A stretch of 64,000 bases of DNA from Thermanaerosceptrum fracticalcis (lineage in GTDB: Bacteria; Bacillota; Peptococcia; DRI-13). Of this stretch, positions 18,948-25,337 are shown piece after piece. Every line of letters starts with the position of its first letter. Position 1 is the stretch's first letter. The notes under the pieces are model-generated. The model was not told where the DNA came from and ran no database searches. It worked only from the letters and a program-made list of their open reading frames with translations. The stretch lies in contig NZ_CP045798.1 in NCBI RefSeq assembly GCF_000746025.2, positions 2,897,501 to 2,961,500 of the forward strand, written 5' to 3'. Made by a program: the position numbers and the translations under genes.

Positions 18948-18977
18948 TTGACCTGGCACGCCTGAATATTATATAAT
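18948..18977 (+). promoter_or_regulatory. Promoter of the five-tRNA cluster
   Basis: TTGACC (18948-18953) and TATAAT (18972-18977), 18-bp spacing, 17 bp ahead of the first tRNA. Confidence 0.8.
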
Positions 18978-18993
18978 GAGTTTTGTCAGTCAC

Positions 18994-19069
18994 GCCGACG
19001 TAGCTCAATTGGCAGAGCAGCTGACTTGTAATCAGCAGGTTGCGGGTTCGAGTCCCATCGTCGGCTCCA
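18994..19069 (+). tRNA. tRNA-Thr (anticodon TGT)
   Basis: Acceptor GCCGACG (18994-19000) pairs with CGTCGGC (19059-19065). The anticodon loop CTTGTAA carries TGT. CCA is encoded. First of five tRNAs in one transcript. Confidence 0.95.
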
Positions 19070-19081
19070 TTTTAATCACGT

Positions 19082-19167
19082 GGAGAGATTCCCGAGCTGG
19101 CCAAAGGGGGCAGACTGTAAATCTGCTGGCACTGCCTTCGAAGGTTCGAATCCTTCTCTCTCCACCA
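19082..19167 (+). tRNA. tRNA-Tyr (anticodon GTA)
   Basis: Acceptor GGAGAGA (19082-19088) pairs with TCTCTCC (19157-19163). The loop CTGTAAA carries GTA, and a long variable arm (TGGCACTGCCTTCGA region) marks a class II tRNA. CCA is encoded. Confidence 0.95.
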
Positions 19168-19193
19168 CTCTAAAAATCAATTAACATAAATAT

Positions 19194-19269
<76 letters not shown>

Positions 19270-19279
19270 TGTGAATTAA

Positions 19280-19355
19280 GCTGGCGTAGCTCAGTAGGTA
19301 GAGCGTATCCTTGGTAAGGATAAGGTCACCGGTTCAATCCCGGTCGTCAGCTCCA
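19280..19355 (+). tRNA. tRNA-Thr (anticodon GGT)
   Basis: GCTGGCG (19280-19286) pairs with CGTCAGC (19345-19351) with one G-T pair. The loop TTGGTAA carries GGT. CCA is encoded. Confidence 0.95.
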
Positions 19356-19367
19356 TTATAAATATCG

Positions 19368-19444
19368 GGCGGCGTAGCTCAGTTGGCTAGAGCATGCGGT
19401 TCATACCCGCAGTGTCCGGGGTTCGAATCCCTGCGCCGCCACCA
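19368..19444 (+). tRNA. tRNA-Met, elongator (anticodon CAT)
   Basis: GGCGGCG (19368-19374) pairs with CGCCGCC (19434-19440). The loop TTCATAC carries CAT. The acceptor is fully paired, unlike the initiator, and the body resembles elongator Met tRNAs. A lysidine-modified Ile tRNA also has CAT in DNA and cannot be fully excluded. Confidence 0.88.
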
Positions 19445-19455
19445 ATTACAAACAA

Positions 19456-19482
19456 AAACCCTCATGTGTGAGGGTTTTATTG
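19456..19482 (+). terminator. Terminator of the tRNA cluster
   Basis: AAACCCTCA (19456-19464) and TGAGGGTTT (19469-19477) form a 9-bp stem with TGTG loop and run into TTTATTG. Confidence 0.8.
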
Positions 19483-19485
19483 TTT

Positions 19486-19761
19486 GCAGTTACTAGTTAC
19501 TAGTTCTTAGTTATTAGACACTCTTGCTGTTAACAGCACCGGTAGAAGAAGGAAATTATTTATTCAGGCTTGCCACCACGTATCCCGATCTTCGCATAGA
19601 ACAAACTAAAGTTCCTTTCGGGAATGTTTCGCTATGCTCCGATAGGGAACGTTTGTGGCAAAACCTTCATTCTGATTAATAATTCCAGGATGGTAGATTT
19701 TATCAAAATCGCACGATAGTTCAGGCCTACTAGTAACTAGTAACTGATAACTAGCAACTGC
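19486..19761 (+). repeat. 276-bp palindromic MITE-like element with heptad-repeat ends, tRNA-tuf interval
   Basis: The left end GCAGTT followed by AGTTACT-type 7-bp units (19488-19517) is mirrored at the right end by CTAGTAA-type units ending AACTGC (19728-19761). Inside, TTGCCACCACG (19570-19580) is mirrored by CGTTTGTGGCAA (19650-19661), and CGCATAG (19593-19599) by CTATGC (19632-19637). The complete unit folds as one long imperfect hairpin. No coding frame is evident. It ends just before the tuf promoter. Confidence 0.75.
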
Positions 19762-19795
19762 AGACTGCAATCGCAGTCTGCCAAAATGTATATAT

Positions 19796-19824
19796 TTGAC
19801 AGATGCCTGTAAATATTGTAGAAT
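19796..19824 (+). promoter_or_regulatory. Promoter of tuf (copy 1)
   Basis: TTGACA (19796-19801) and TAGAAT (19819-19824), 17 bp apart; leader of about 68 bases before ATG. Confidence 0.8.
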
Positions 19825-19898
19825 ATGATGAGCAGAAGGGGCGATAATGCTTAAGATTACATAAAAGAGAAATTAGGCATTTAAGGAGGAAAGTACAT

Positions 19899-21089
19899 AT
19901 GGCAAAGGCAAAATTTGAAAGAACCAAACCCCACGTTAACATTGGTACCATCGGCCACGTGGACCACGGTAAAACCACTACCACTGCCGCTATCACCTAC
20001 GTTTTAGCCAAGCAAGGTTTGTCCCAGGCCGTAGCCTTCGACCAAATCGACAAAGCTCCTGAAGAAAAAGCCCGTGGTATCACCATTTCCACAGCCCACG
20101 TTGAATATGAAACAGCGAACCGGCACTACGCCCACGTAGACTGCCCCGGCCATGCTGACTATGTAAAGAACATGATCACCGGTGCTGCCCAGATGGACGG
20201 TGCCATCCTGGTTGTATCCGCCGCTGACGGTCCTATGCCCCAGACCCGGGAGCACATTCTCTTAGCCCGTCAGGTAGGTGTGCCCTACATCGTTGTATGG
20301 CTTAACAAAGTTGACATGGTAGATGACGAAGAACTCTTAGAGCTGGTAGAAATGGAAATTCGTGACCTTTTGAACCAGTACGAATTCCCCGGTGATGAAA
20401 TTCCCATCATCCGTGGTTCCGGCTTAAAAGCTCTGGAAGATCCTACTGGACCCTGGGCGCAAAACATTCTGGATCTCATGAAGGCCGTAGACGAATACAT
20501 TCCTACTCCCCAGCGGGACGTTGACAAGCCCTTCTTGATGCCCGTAGAAGACGTATTCTCCATCACCGGACGTGGTACAGTTGCTACCGGCCGTGTAGAA
20601 CGTGGAACCATCAAAGTTGGTGAAGAAGTACAAATCGTAGGTCTGACAGAAGAACCCAAGAAGACCGTAGTAACTGGTGTAGAGATGTTCCGTAAGCTCC
20701 TGGATCAAGCCCAGGCCGGTGACAACATTGGTTGTCTCTTGCGTGGTGTGGACAAGAAAGAAATCGAGCGTGGTCAGGTACTGGCGAAGCCTGGTTCCAT
20801 CAAACCTCATACCAAGTTTACCGCTGAAGTATACGTACTGACCAAGGAAGAAGGTGGTCGTCATACTCCCTTCTTCAACGGTTACAGACCCCAGTTCTAC
20901 TTCAGAACCACTGACGTAACCGGTGTAGCAACCCTTCCTGAAGGTGTAGAAATGTGTATGCCTGGCGACAACATCAAGATGACCATCGAGCTCATCACGC
21001 CTATTGCTATTGAAGAAGGATTGCGTTTCGCTATTCGTGAAGGCGGTCGTACAGTAGGCGCCGGTGTTGTAGCTAGCATTATAGAGTAA
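19899..21089 (+). CDS. tuf: Elongation factor Tu, copy 1
   Basis: EF-Tu delivers aminoacyl-tRNA to the ribosome as a GTP complex. The 396-residue protein has the G1 loop GHVDHGKTT, the G3 motif [12 protein letters not shown] and the usual three domains. ATG 19899 follows AAGGAGG. The protein is identical to the copy at 35828, and by eye the DNA differs at only one base near the 5' end (codon for Thr8, ACC against ACT). It has its own promoter and terminator and follows the tRNA cluster. Confidence 0.98.
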   Translation: MAKAKFERTKPHVNIGTIGHVDHGKTTTTAAITYVLAKQGLSQAVAFDQIDKAPEEKARGITISTAHVEYETANRHYAHVDCPGHADYVKNMITGAAQMDGAILVVSAADGPMPQTREHILLARQVGVPYIVVWLNKVDMVDDEELLELVEMEIRDLLNQYEFPGDEIPIIRGSGLKALEDPTGPWAQNILDLMKAVDEYIPTPQRDVDKPFLMPVEDVFSITGRGTVATGRVERGTIKVGEEVQIVGLTEEPKKTVVTGVEMFRKLLDQAQAGDNIGCLLRGVDKKEIERGQVLAKPGSIKPHTKFTAEVYVLTKEEGGRHTPFFNGYRPQFYFRTTDVTGVATLPEGVEMCMPGDNIKMTIELITPIAIEEGLRFAIREGGRTVGAGVVASIIE

Positions 21090-21102
21090 CTAGGAAGCTA
21101 TA

Positions 21103-21132
21103 AAAGCAGGACTAGTCTCCTGCTTTTTTTGT
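21103..21132 (+). terminator. Terminator of tuf copy 1
   Basis: AAAGCAGGA (21103-21111) pairs with TCCTGCTTT (21118-21126) around CTAGTC and continues into a T-run. Confidence 0.9.
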
Positions 21133-21167
21133 TCTAATGTTCCACTAGCCTTGCCAGAGTCTTTCTA

Positions 21168-21196
21168 TTGACACCAAATACCTGTTGTGATAAATT
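21168..21196 (+). promoter_or_regulatory. Promoter of rpmG-secE-nusG
   Basis: TTGACA (21168-21173) and TAAATT (21191-21196), 17 bp apart. Confidence 0.65.
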
Positions 21197-21255
21197 AAGT
21201 AATGTTATGGACAAAATACCCGTAATATGGGTTTTTTCAGTGGGAGGTGGCGAGC

Positions 21256-21405
21256 ATGCGGGTAGCAATTACTTTAGCTTGTACTGAGTGCAAACAACGC
21301 AATTATACATCCACAAAGAATAAGAAAAATCACCCTGATCGCATGGAGTTAAAGAAATACTGCAAATTTTGCAAGACTCATACAACTCATAAAGAGACCA
21401 AGTAA
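21256..21405 (+). CDS. rpmG: Ribosomal protein L33
   Basis: A 49-residue frame, [17 protein letters not shown] at the start, with two Cys pairs (CTEC, CKFC) that form a zinc ribbon, so this is the zinc-binding form of L33. ATG 21256 follows GGGAGGTGG. It is part of the 50S subunit near the E site. Order rpmG-secE-nusG is standard in Firmicutes. Confidence 0.96.
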   Translation: MRVAITLACTECKQRNYTSTKNKKNHPDRMELKKYCKFCKTHTTHKETK

Positions 21406-21488
21406 ATATTTGTGTCAACAGAGTGAAGGTTCTATAACAACCTTGATTAGGTTATTATATAACTGTTAATAGTTAGGATGTGTAAAAT

Positions 21489-21704
21489 ATGAGTGTTGCT
21501 AAAGGAGAAAAAGTAAGCTTTTTTGATAGGGTAAAAAAGCATTACAGAGGAGTAACCGGAGAATTAAAGAAAGTACACTGGCCAAACAGGAAAGAACTTG
21601 TTTCCTATACTACAGTTGTACTTGTTTCCTGTGTGCTGGTGGGCGTAGCCATCTGGATTGTTGACTCGGGTGTCAGCTTTTTGATGGGTTTGATTCTCAA
21701 ATAA
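21489..21704 (+). CDS. secE: Preprotein translocase subunit SecE
   Basis: The 71-residue protein has a cytosolic amphipathic helix (KHYRGVTGELKKVHWPNRKEL) and one membrane segment near residues 38-66 (VVLVSCVLVGVAIWIV). This is the short single-span form of Gram-positive bacteria. SecE clamps the two halves of SecY. It is cotranscribed with nusG. Confidence 0.96.
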   Translation: MSVAKGEKVSFFDRVKKHYRGVTGELKKVHWPNRKELVSYTTVVLVSCVLVGVAIWIVDSGVSFLMGLILK

Positions 21705-21712
21705 TTGGTTAC

Positions 21713-21761
21713 GAGGAGGGAAGGGCCTTATTTCTTCAAGAAATAGGGGCCCTTGTTTATG
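21713..21761 (+). promoter_or_regulatory. Structured translation start of nusG (hairpin between ribosome-binding site and start codon)
   Basis: GAGGAGGG (21713-21720) is a strong ribosome-binding site but lies 38 bases before ATG 21759. The interval holds AAGGGCC (21721-21727) pairing with GGCCCTT (21748-21754), extended by TATTTCT (21729-21735) with AGAAATA (21739-21745), a stem of about 15 bp with a small bulge. When folded it places the binding site 4 bases from ATG. Confidence 0.65.
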
Positions 21762-22286
21762 GAAAAGAACTGGTTTGTTGTCCACACATACTCCGGATAT
21801 GAGAACAAGGTCAAGGCAAACCTGGAAAAACGCGTTGAGTCCATGAACATGGGAGATAAGATTTTCCGCATCTTGGTCCCCGTGGAGGACGAAATAGAAT
21901 TTAAGAACGGCAAGAAAAAAATTGCCAAGCGTAAGGTTTTTCCAGGGTATGTTCTTGTTGAAATGACTATGACTGATGATTCGTGGTATGTAGTAAGAAA
22001 TACTCCTGGTGTTACGGGTTTTGTAGGCACCGGTGCTAAACCTATACCGCTCCATGAAACGGAAATTAAGCAAATTCTCAAACAAATGGGCATAGAGGAA
22101 GCTAAACCGAAGGTTACGTTCAAGGTAGGCGAAAGTGTTAAAGTAACTTCAGGACCGTTCCAGAATTTTATAGGTGAGATAGAAGAGGTCTATCCCGACA
22201 AAGGCAAGGTTAAGGTTCTCGTGGCCATGTTTGGCCGGGAAACACCTGTTGAACTGGATTATGGCCAGGTGCAAAAGGTGTTTTAA
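21759..22286 (+). CDS. nusG: Transcription termination/antitermination factor NusG
   Basis: NusG binds the RNA polymerase clamp and links transcription with translation or pausing. The 175-residue protein has the NGN domain (WFVVHTYSGYENKVKANLE at the start, PGYVLVEM near residue 68) and a C-terminal KOW domain (FKVGESVKVTSGPFQNFIGEI). The frame opens at TTG 21753, but this codon would be inside the hairpin described at 21713-21761, so ATG 21759 is preferred. Confidence 0.95.
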   Translation: MEKNWFVVHTYSGYENKVKANLEKRVESMNMGDKIFRILVPVEDEIEFKNGKKKIAKRKVFPGYVLVEMTMTDDSWYVVRNTPGVTGFVGTGAKPIPLHETEIKQILKQMGIEEAKPKVTFKVGESVKVTSGPFQNFIGEIEEVYPDKGKVKVLVAMFGRETPVELDYGQVQKVF

Positions 22287-22348
22287 TTGGAGTGGGAGGG
22301 CTTTATGCCCGTTTTATACCACATTACAGCTAAGGAGGTGTACCTAAA

Positions 22349-22777
22349 ATGGCCAAGAAGGTTGTTGGCTTTATTAAATTGCAGTGCAATGCTGGCAAAG
22401 CAACTCCGGCACCCCCTGTTGGACCTGCTCTGGGTCAACATGGTGTAAACATTATGCAGTTTTGCAAGGAGTTTAACGAAAGGACTGCCAAACAGGCAGG
22501 TTTAGTTATTCCTGTTGAGATTACTGTATATGCAGACCGTTCTTTCACTTTTGTCTGCAAAACTCCGCCGGCATCAATCTTGTTAAAGAAAGCCGCAGGT
22601 ATTGAAACTGCTTCTAGTGAACCTAACAAGAAAAAGGTTGCCAAAGTTCCCAGATCTAAAGTCCGGGAAATTGCGGAAACTAAGATGCAGGATCTCAATG
22701 CCGCTTCGTTGGAAGCAGCCATGAGGATGGTTGAAGGCACTGCCCGCAGTATGGGTATCGAAATAGTAGAAGGCTAA
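22349..22777 (+). CDS. rplK: Ribosomal protein L11
   Basis: The 142-residue protein starts [17 protein letters not shown] and carries the proline-rich [17 protein letters not shown] segment of the thiostrepton-binding region. It forms the GTPase-associated centre with 23S rRNA helices 43-44. ATG follows AAGGAGG. It precedes rplA as usual. Confidence 0.98.
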   Translation: MAKKVVGFIKLQCNAGKATPAPPVGPALGQHGVNIMQFCKEFNERTAKQAGLVIPVEITVYADRSFTFVCKTPPASILLKKAAGIETASSEPNKKKVAKVPRSKVREIAETKMQDLNAASLEAAMRMVEGTARSMGIEIVEG

Positions 22778-22829
22778 TCAGCCTGGTGGGAGGAGAAATC
22801 CGATTACCACAAAGGAGGTAAGGACATTT

Positions 22830-23522
22830 ATGCCAAAAAGAGGTAAAAGATATGCGGATGCGTTGAAGCAGATTGACCGCACAGTTTTATATGATTCCAA
22901 TACCGCCTTGGAATTAGTAAAAAACAATGCCAAGGCCAAATTTAATGAGACTATTGAGGTAGCGTTTAAACTTGGGGTTGACCCCCGTCACGCTGACCAA
23001 CAGGTACGGGGTGCTGTTGTTCTGCCCCATGGTACAGGAAAAACCCGTACAGTGCTTGTCTTTGCTAAAGGTGAAAAAGCCAAGGAAGCTGAAGCAGCGG
23101 GAGCTGACTTTGTGGGGGCCGATGACCTGGTAGCCAAGATTCAGGAAGGCTGGTTCGGTTTCGATGTGGCTGTAGCTACACCTGACATGATGGGTACTGT
23201 CGGTAAGCTGGGTAAATTGTTAGGCCCCAAAGGCTTAATGCCCAACCCCAAAGTAGGAACTGTTACCTTTGATGTAGAAAGGGCTATCAAAGAGATTAAA
23301 GCTGGTAAAGTAGAGTATCGTGTTGATAAAACAGGTATTGTACATGTACCTATCGGTAAAGCTTCCTTCCCTCAGGAAAAGCTGGCCGAAAACTTCCAGA
23401 CAATGGTGGAAGCTATTATTAAGGCTAAGCCCCCTGGTGCCAAAGGCCAGTATATCAAATCCGTTACTGTATCCTCAACGATGGGCCCTGGTGTGAAAAT
23501 CAACCCCTTAAAATTAGCTTAA
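22830..23522 (+). CDS. rplA: Ribosomal protein L1
   Basis: The 230-residue protein has the L1 signature region [12 protein letters not shown] and the N-terminal [12 protein letters not shown]. It binds the mobile L1 stalk of 23S rRNA and in many bacteria represses its own operon through the rplK leader. AAGGAGG precedes ATG 22830. Confidence 0.98.
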   Translation: MPKRGKRYADALKQIDRTVLYDSNTALELVKNNAKAKFNETIEVAFKLGVDPRHADQQVRGAVVLPHGTGKTRTVLVFAKGEKAKEAEAAGADFVGADDLVAKIQEGWFGFDVAVATPDMMGTVGKLGKLLGPKGLMPNPKVGTVTFDVERAIKEIKAGKVEYRVDKTGIVHVPIGKASFPQEKLAENFQTMVEAIIKAKPPGAKGQYIKSVTVSSTMGPGVKINPLKLA

Positions 23523-23570
23523 GCTTGCATTAACTTAAAGAATAGGATATACTATAAAGCGTTAATTAAA

Positions 23571-23710
23571 TAGAGACCCATTCTGACTGTAGACAGTAGG
23601 TGCTTTGCTTAAACTCGTAAGAGGCCTGCCGAGGTTGGAACAAGAGGCATGTTGCTATTTTTAGAACAGGCTTATTGGACCTCCGTATGTCTACGGGGGT
23701 CTTTCTATTT
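23571..23710 (+). promoter_or_regulatory. Ribosomal protein L10 leader
   Basis: The rplA-rplJ gap contains the conserved L10-leader sequence pattern (CTGTAGACAGTAGGTGC, then GCCTGCCGAGGTTGGAAC), which folds into the kink-turn structure bound by L10(L12)4. It ends in GACCTCCGTA (23678-23687) with TACGGGGGTC (23692-23701) and TTTCT, a terminator-like stem. Excess L10 complex would turn expression of rplJL down. Confidence 0.9.
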
Positions 23711-23741
23711 ATAATTACCTGGCAAGAAAGGAGGCGTGACG

Positions 23742-24266
23742 TTGGGTAATCTCGACATTAAAAAGCAGGTCGTTCAGGAAATTGCGGAACGTTTTGAGAG
23801 AGCACAATCCGTTGTTATCGCCGAGTACAGGGGTTTAACCGTAGCCGAAGTCACAGAATTACGGGCCAAACTAAGAGCCGCCGGGGTAGATTTTAAAGTA
23901 TTAAAGAACACTCTGGTAAAAATCGCCGCGGAAAATACGGGAGTTCAAGGCTTGGATCCCTATCTGGAAGGACCTACAGCCTGGGCTTTCAGTATGCAGG
24001 ATCCCGTTTCTGCTGCAAAAGTCCTGATTGACTTTGCTAAGACCCATAACAAACTGGTGATCAAAGGTGGCATTATCGAAAACAAGGCATTCCCTGCCGA
24101 TGGCGTTAAAGCCTTGGCCGATTTGCCGCCGCGCGAAGTGCTGCTGGCTCAGGTTCTGGGTGCAATGCAGGGCCCTTTGGTGGGAATGGCCAATGTGCTG
24201 CAAGGACCTATCCGCAAATTCGGATATGCTTTGGAAGCCCTCAGAAAAGCCAAAGCTGGGGAATAA
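23742..24266 (+). CDS. rplJ: Ribosomal protein L10
   Basis: L10 anchors the L7/L12 dimers in the ribosomal stalk. The 174-residue protein begins LGNLDIKKQVVQEIAERF and has the rRNA-binding segment SVVIAEYRGLTVAEVTELRAK-type pattern near residue 25; the C-terminal helix binds L12 dimers. I use TTG 23742, correctly spaced from AAGGAGG (23728-23734); GTG 23736 would be too close. It is controlled by the leader upstream. Confidence 0.95.
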   Translation: MGNLDIKKQVVQEIAERFERAQSVVIAEYRGLTVAEVTELRAKLRAAGVDFKVLKNTLVKIAAENTGVQGLDPYLEGPTAWAFSMQDPVSAAKVLIDFAKTHNKLVIKGGIIENKAFPADGVKALADLPPREVLLAQVLGAMQGPLVGMANVLQGPIRKFGYALEALRKAKAGE

Positions 24267-24273
24267 GTGAAAA

Positions 24274-24436
24274 GCAGTTACTAGTTGCTAGTTCCTAGTT
24301 ACTAGTAACGGTAAGTGGAAAGCCAGATAAGCTATTCCTTAGTGGGGTTCACCAATGTTTTCTTGTTCACACATTACTCAATAAAAATACTCTAGTCATT
24401 GATAAAAACTAGGAACTAATAACTAGTAACTAATTA
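24274..24436 (+). repeat. MITE-like heptad-repeat element between rplJ and rplL
   Basis: The left end GCAGTT followed by AGTTACT, AGTTGCT, AGTTCCT and AGTTACT units (24275-24306) is mirrored on the right by ACTAGGA, ACTAATA and ACTAGTA units (24408-24432), so the 163-bp unit has inverted heptad ends like the element at 19486. It holds no gene. It separates two genes that are normally only tens of bases apart. Confidence 0.75.
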
Positions 24437-24452
24437 AAGGAGGATTATTTAA

Positions 24453-24839
24453 ATGTCTAAAATTAATGAAATTATTGAAGCCGTGAAAGGTTTAACTGTT
24501 CTGGAACTTGCTGAATTAGTAAAAGCTTTTGAAGAGGAGTTCGGTGTTTCCGCCGCCGCTCCCGTAGCCGTTGCCGCTGCTCCTGTAGCCGGTGCCGCTG
24601 CCGCTGCTGCTCCTGCTGTTGAAGAGCAAACTGAGTTTGATGTTATCTTAGCCAATGCCGGCGACAAGAAGATCAACGTTATCAAGGTAGTTCGTGAAGC
24701 AACCGGCTTGGGTCTGAAGGAAGCTAAGGATCTGGTTGACGGTGCTCCCAAACCTGTAAAAGAGAAAGTCAGCAAAGAAGAGGCTGAAGCCCTTAAGGCT
24801 AAGCTTGTTGAAGCTGGTGCCACTGTCGAAATTAAGTAA
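24453..24839 (+). CDS. rplL: Ribosomal protein L7/L12
   Basis: The 128-residue stalk protein has the N-terminal dimerisation domain, an Ala/Pro/Val-rich hinge (residues 35-57) and the C-terminal factor-binding domain with [18 protein letters not shown] 24453 follows AAAGGAGG. It recruits EF-Tu and EF-G. Several copies per ribosome are needed, and the repeat element upstream could affect its expression relative to rplJ. Confidence 0.98.
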   Translation: MSKINEIIEAVKGLTVLELAELVKAFEEEFGVSAAAPVAVAAAPVAGAAAAAAPAVEEQTEFDVILANAGDKKINVIKVVREATGLGLKEAKDLVDGAPKPVKEKVSKEEAEALKAKLVEAGATVEIK

Positions 24840-24840
24840 C

Positions 24841-24872
24841 TTAAAGCGCCCTGTATGGGGCGCTTTAAATTT
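24841..24872 (+). terminator. Terminator after rplL
   Basis: TTAAAGCGCCC (24841-24851) pairs with GGGCGCTTTAA (24858-24868), an 11-bp stem followed only by ATTTG, so the T-tract is weak. Confidence 0.7.
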
Positions 24873-24875
24873 GTC

Positions 24876-25029
24876 AGCCACTCTTTCACGACATCCGACT
24901 TCCGACATCCGACGATTTCTAACTAACTTAATCGTACCCGCTACCAGCTACCCGAAAATATAATGCTAAGTCGGGTAACGGGAATCGGGAATCAGGGAGC
25001 GTCCGTCACTACCAACTACCAACTAAATT
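24876..25029 (+). repeat. Intergenic heptad-repeat element, rplL-rpoB
   Basis: 7-bp units include CATCCGA/CTTCCGA (24891-24913), CTACCAG/CTACCCG (24935-24955), GGGTAAC/GGGAATC (24972-24995) and CTACCAA (25009-25023). The CTACCCG and GGGTAAC groups face each other as an inverted repeat. No gene is visible. Confidence 0.7.
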
Positions 25030-25030
25030 A

Positions 25031-25059
25031 TTGACATGTCTTTGGGGATGTGCTAAAAT
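25031..25059 (+). promoter_or_regulatory. Promoter of rpoB-rpoC
   Basis: TTGACA (25031-25036) and TAAAAT (25054-25059), 17 bp apart, with an extended TG at 25051-25052. Confidence 0.8.
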
Positions 25060-25065
25060 TAAAAT

Positions 25066-25325
25066 CTGCGATTAATTTTATTGCTATTTGTTGGTGACTC
25101 AAACTAAATTTTGACTTTTGTCTGCTAGTGACGCCTAGCTGATTCGGTGGCTTAATACATAACATGAGCGGTGTTCCTGGCTCTGACAGAAAAGGTGAAT
25201 AATACCACGTATAAAGGGAAAGACTACATGGGTGGATTAAAAATAGCAAGGTTTTTACCTTGCTTTTAGGCGTTTATATTTCAAGGTTTTCTAAACGCTT
25301 TTTACATGACAAGAACATCTGAGGG
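25066..25325 (+). promoter_or_regulatory. Long rpoB leader with two terminator-like hairpins
   Basis: The leader of about 270 bases ends in two stems. AGCAAGGT (25245-25252) with ACCTTGCT (25257-25264) is followed by TTTAGG. GCGTTTA (25270-25276) with TAAACGC (25292-25298) is followed by TTTTT. Both lie after the promoter and before the rpoB ribosome-binding site, an attenuator arrangement. The ligand or factor is unknown; no small leader peptide stands out. Confidence 0.6.
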
Positions 25326-25337
25326 GTGAGAGTTTTA

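Noticed and set aside
20424-20864. Minus-strand 146-codon frames opposite both tuf genes (also 36353-36793)
   Set aside because: They are identical because tuf is duplicated; they are antisense shadows of biased tuf codons.
24449-24889. Long minus-strand frame (146 codons) opposite rplL
   Set aside because: It is the low-complexity shadow of the Ala-rich rplL coding sequence; it has no ribosome-binding site or family resemblance.
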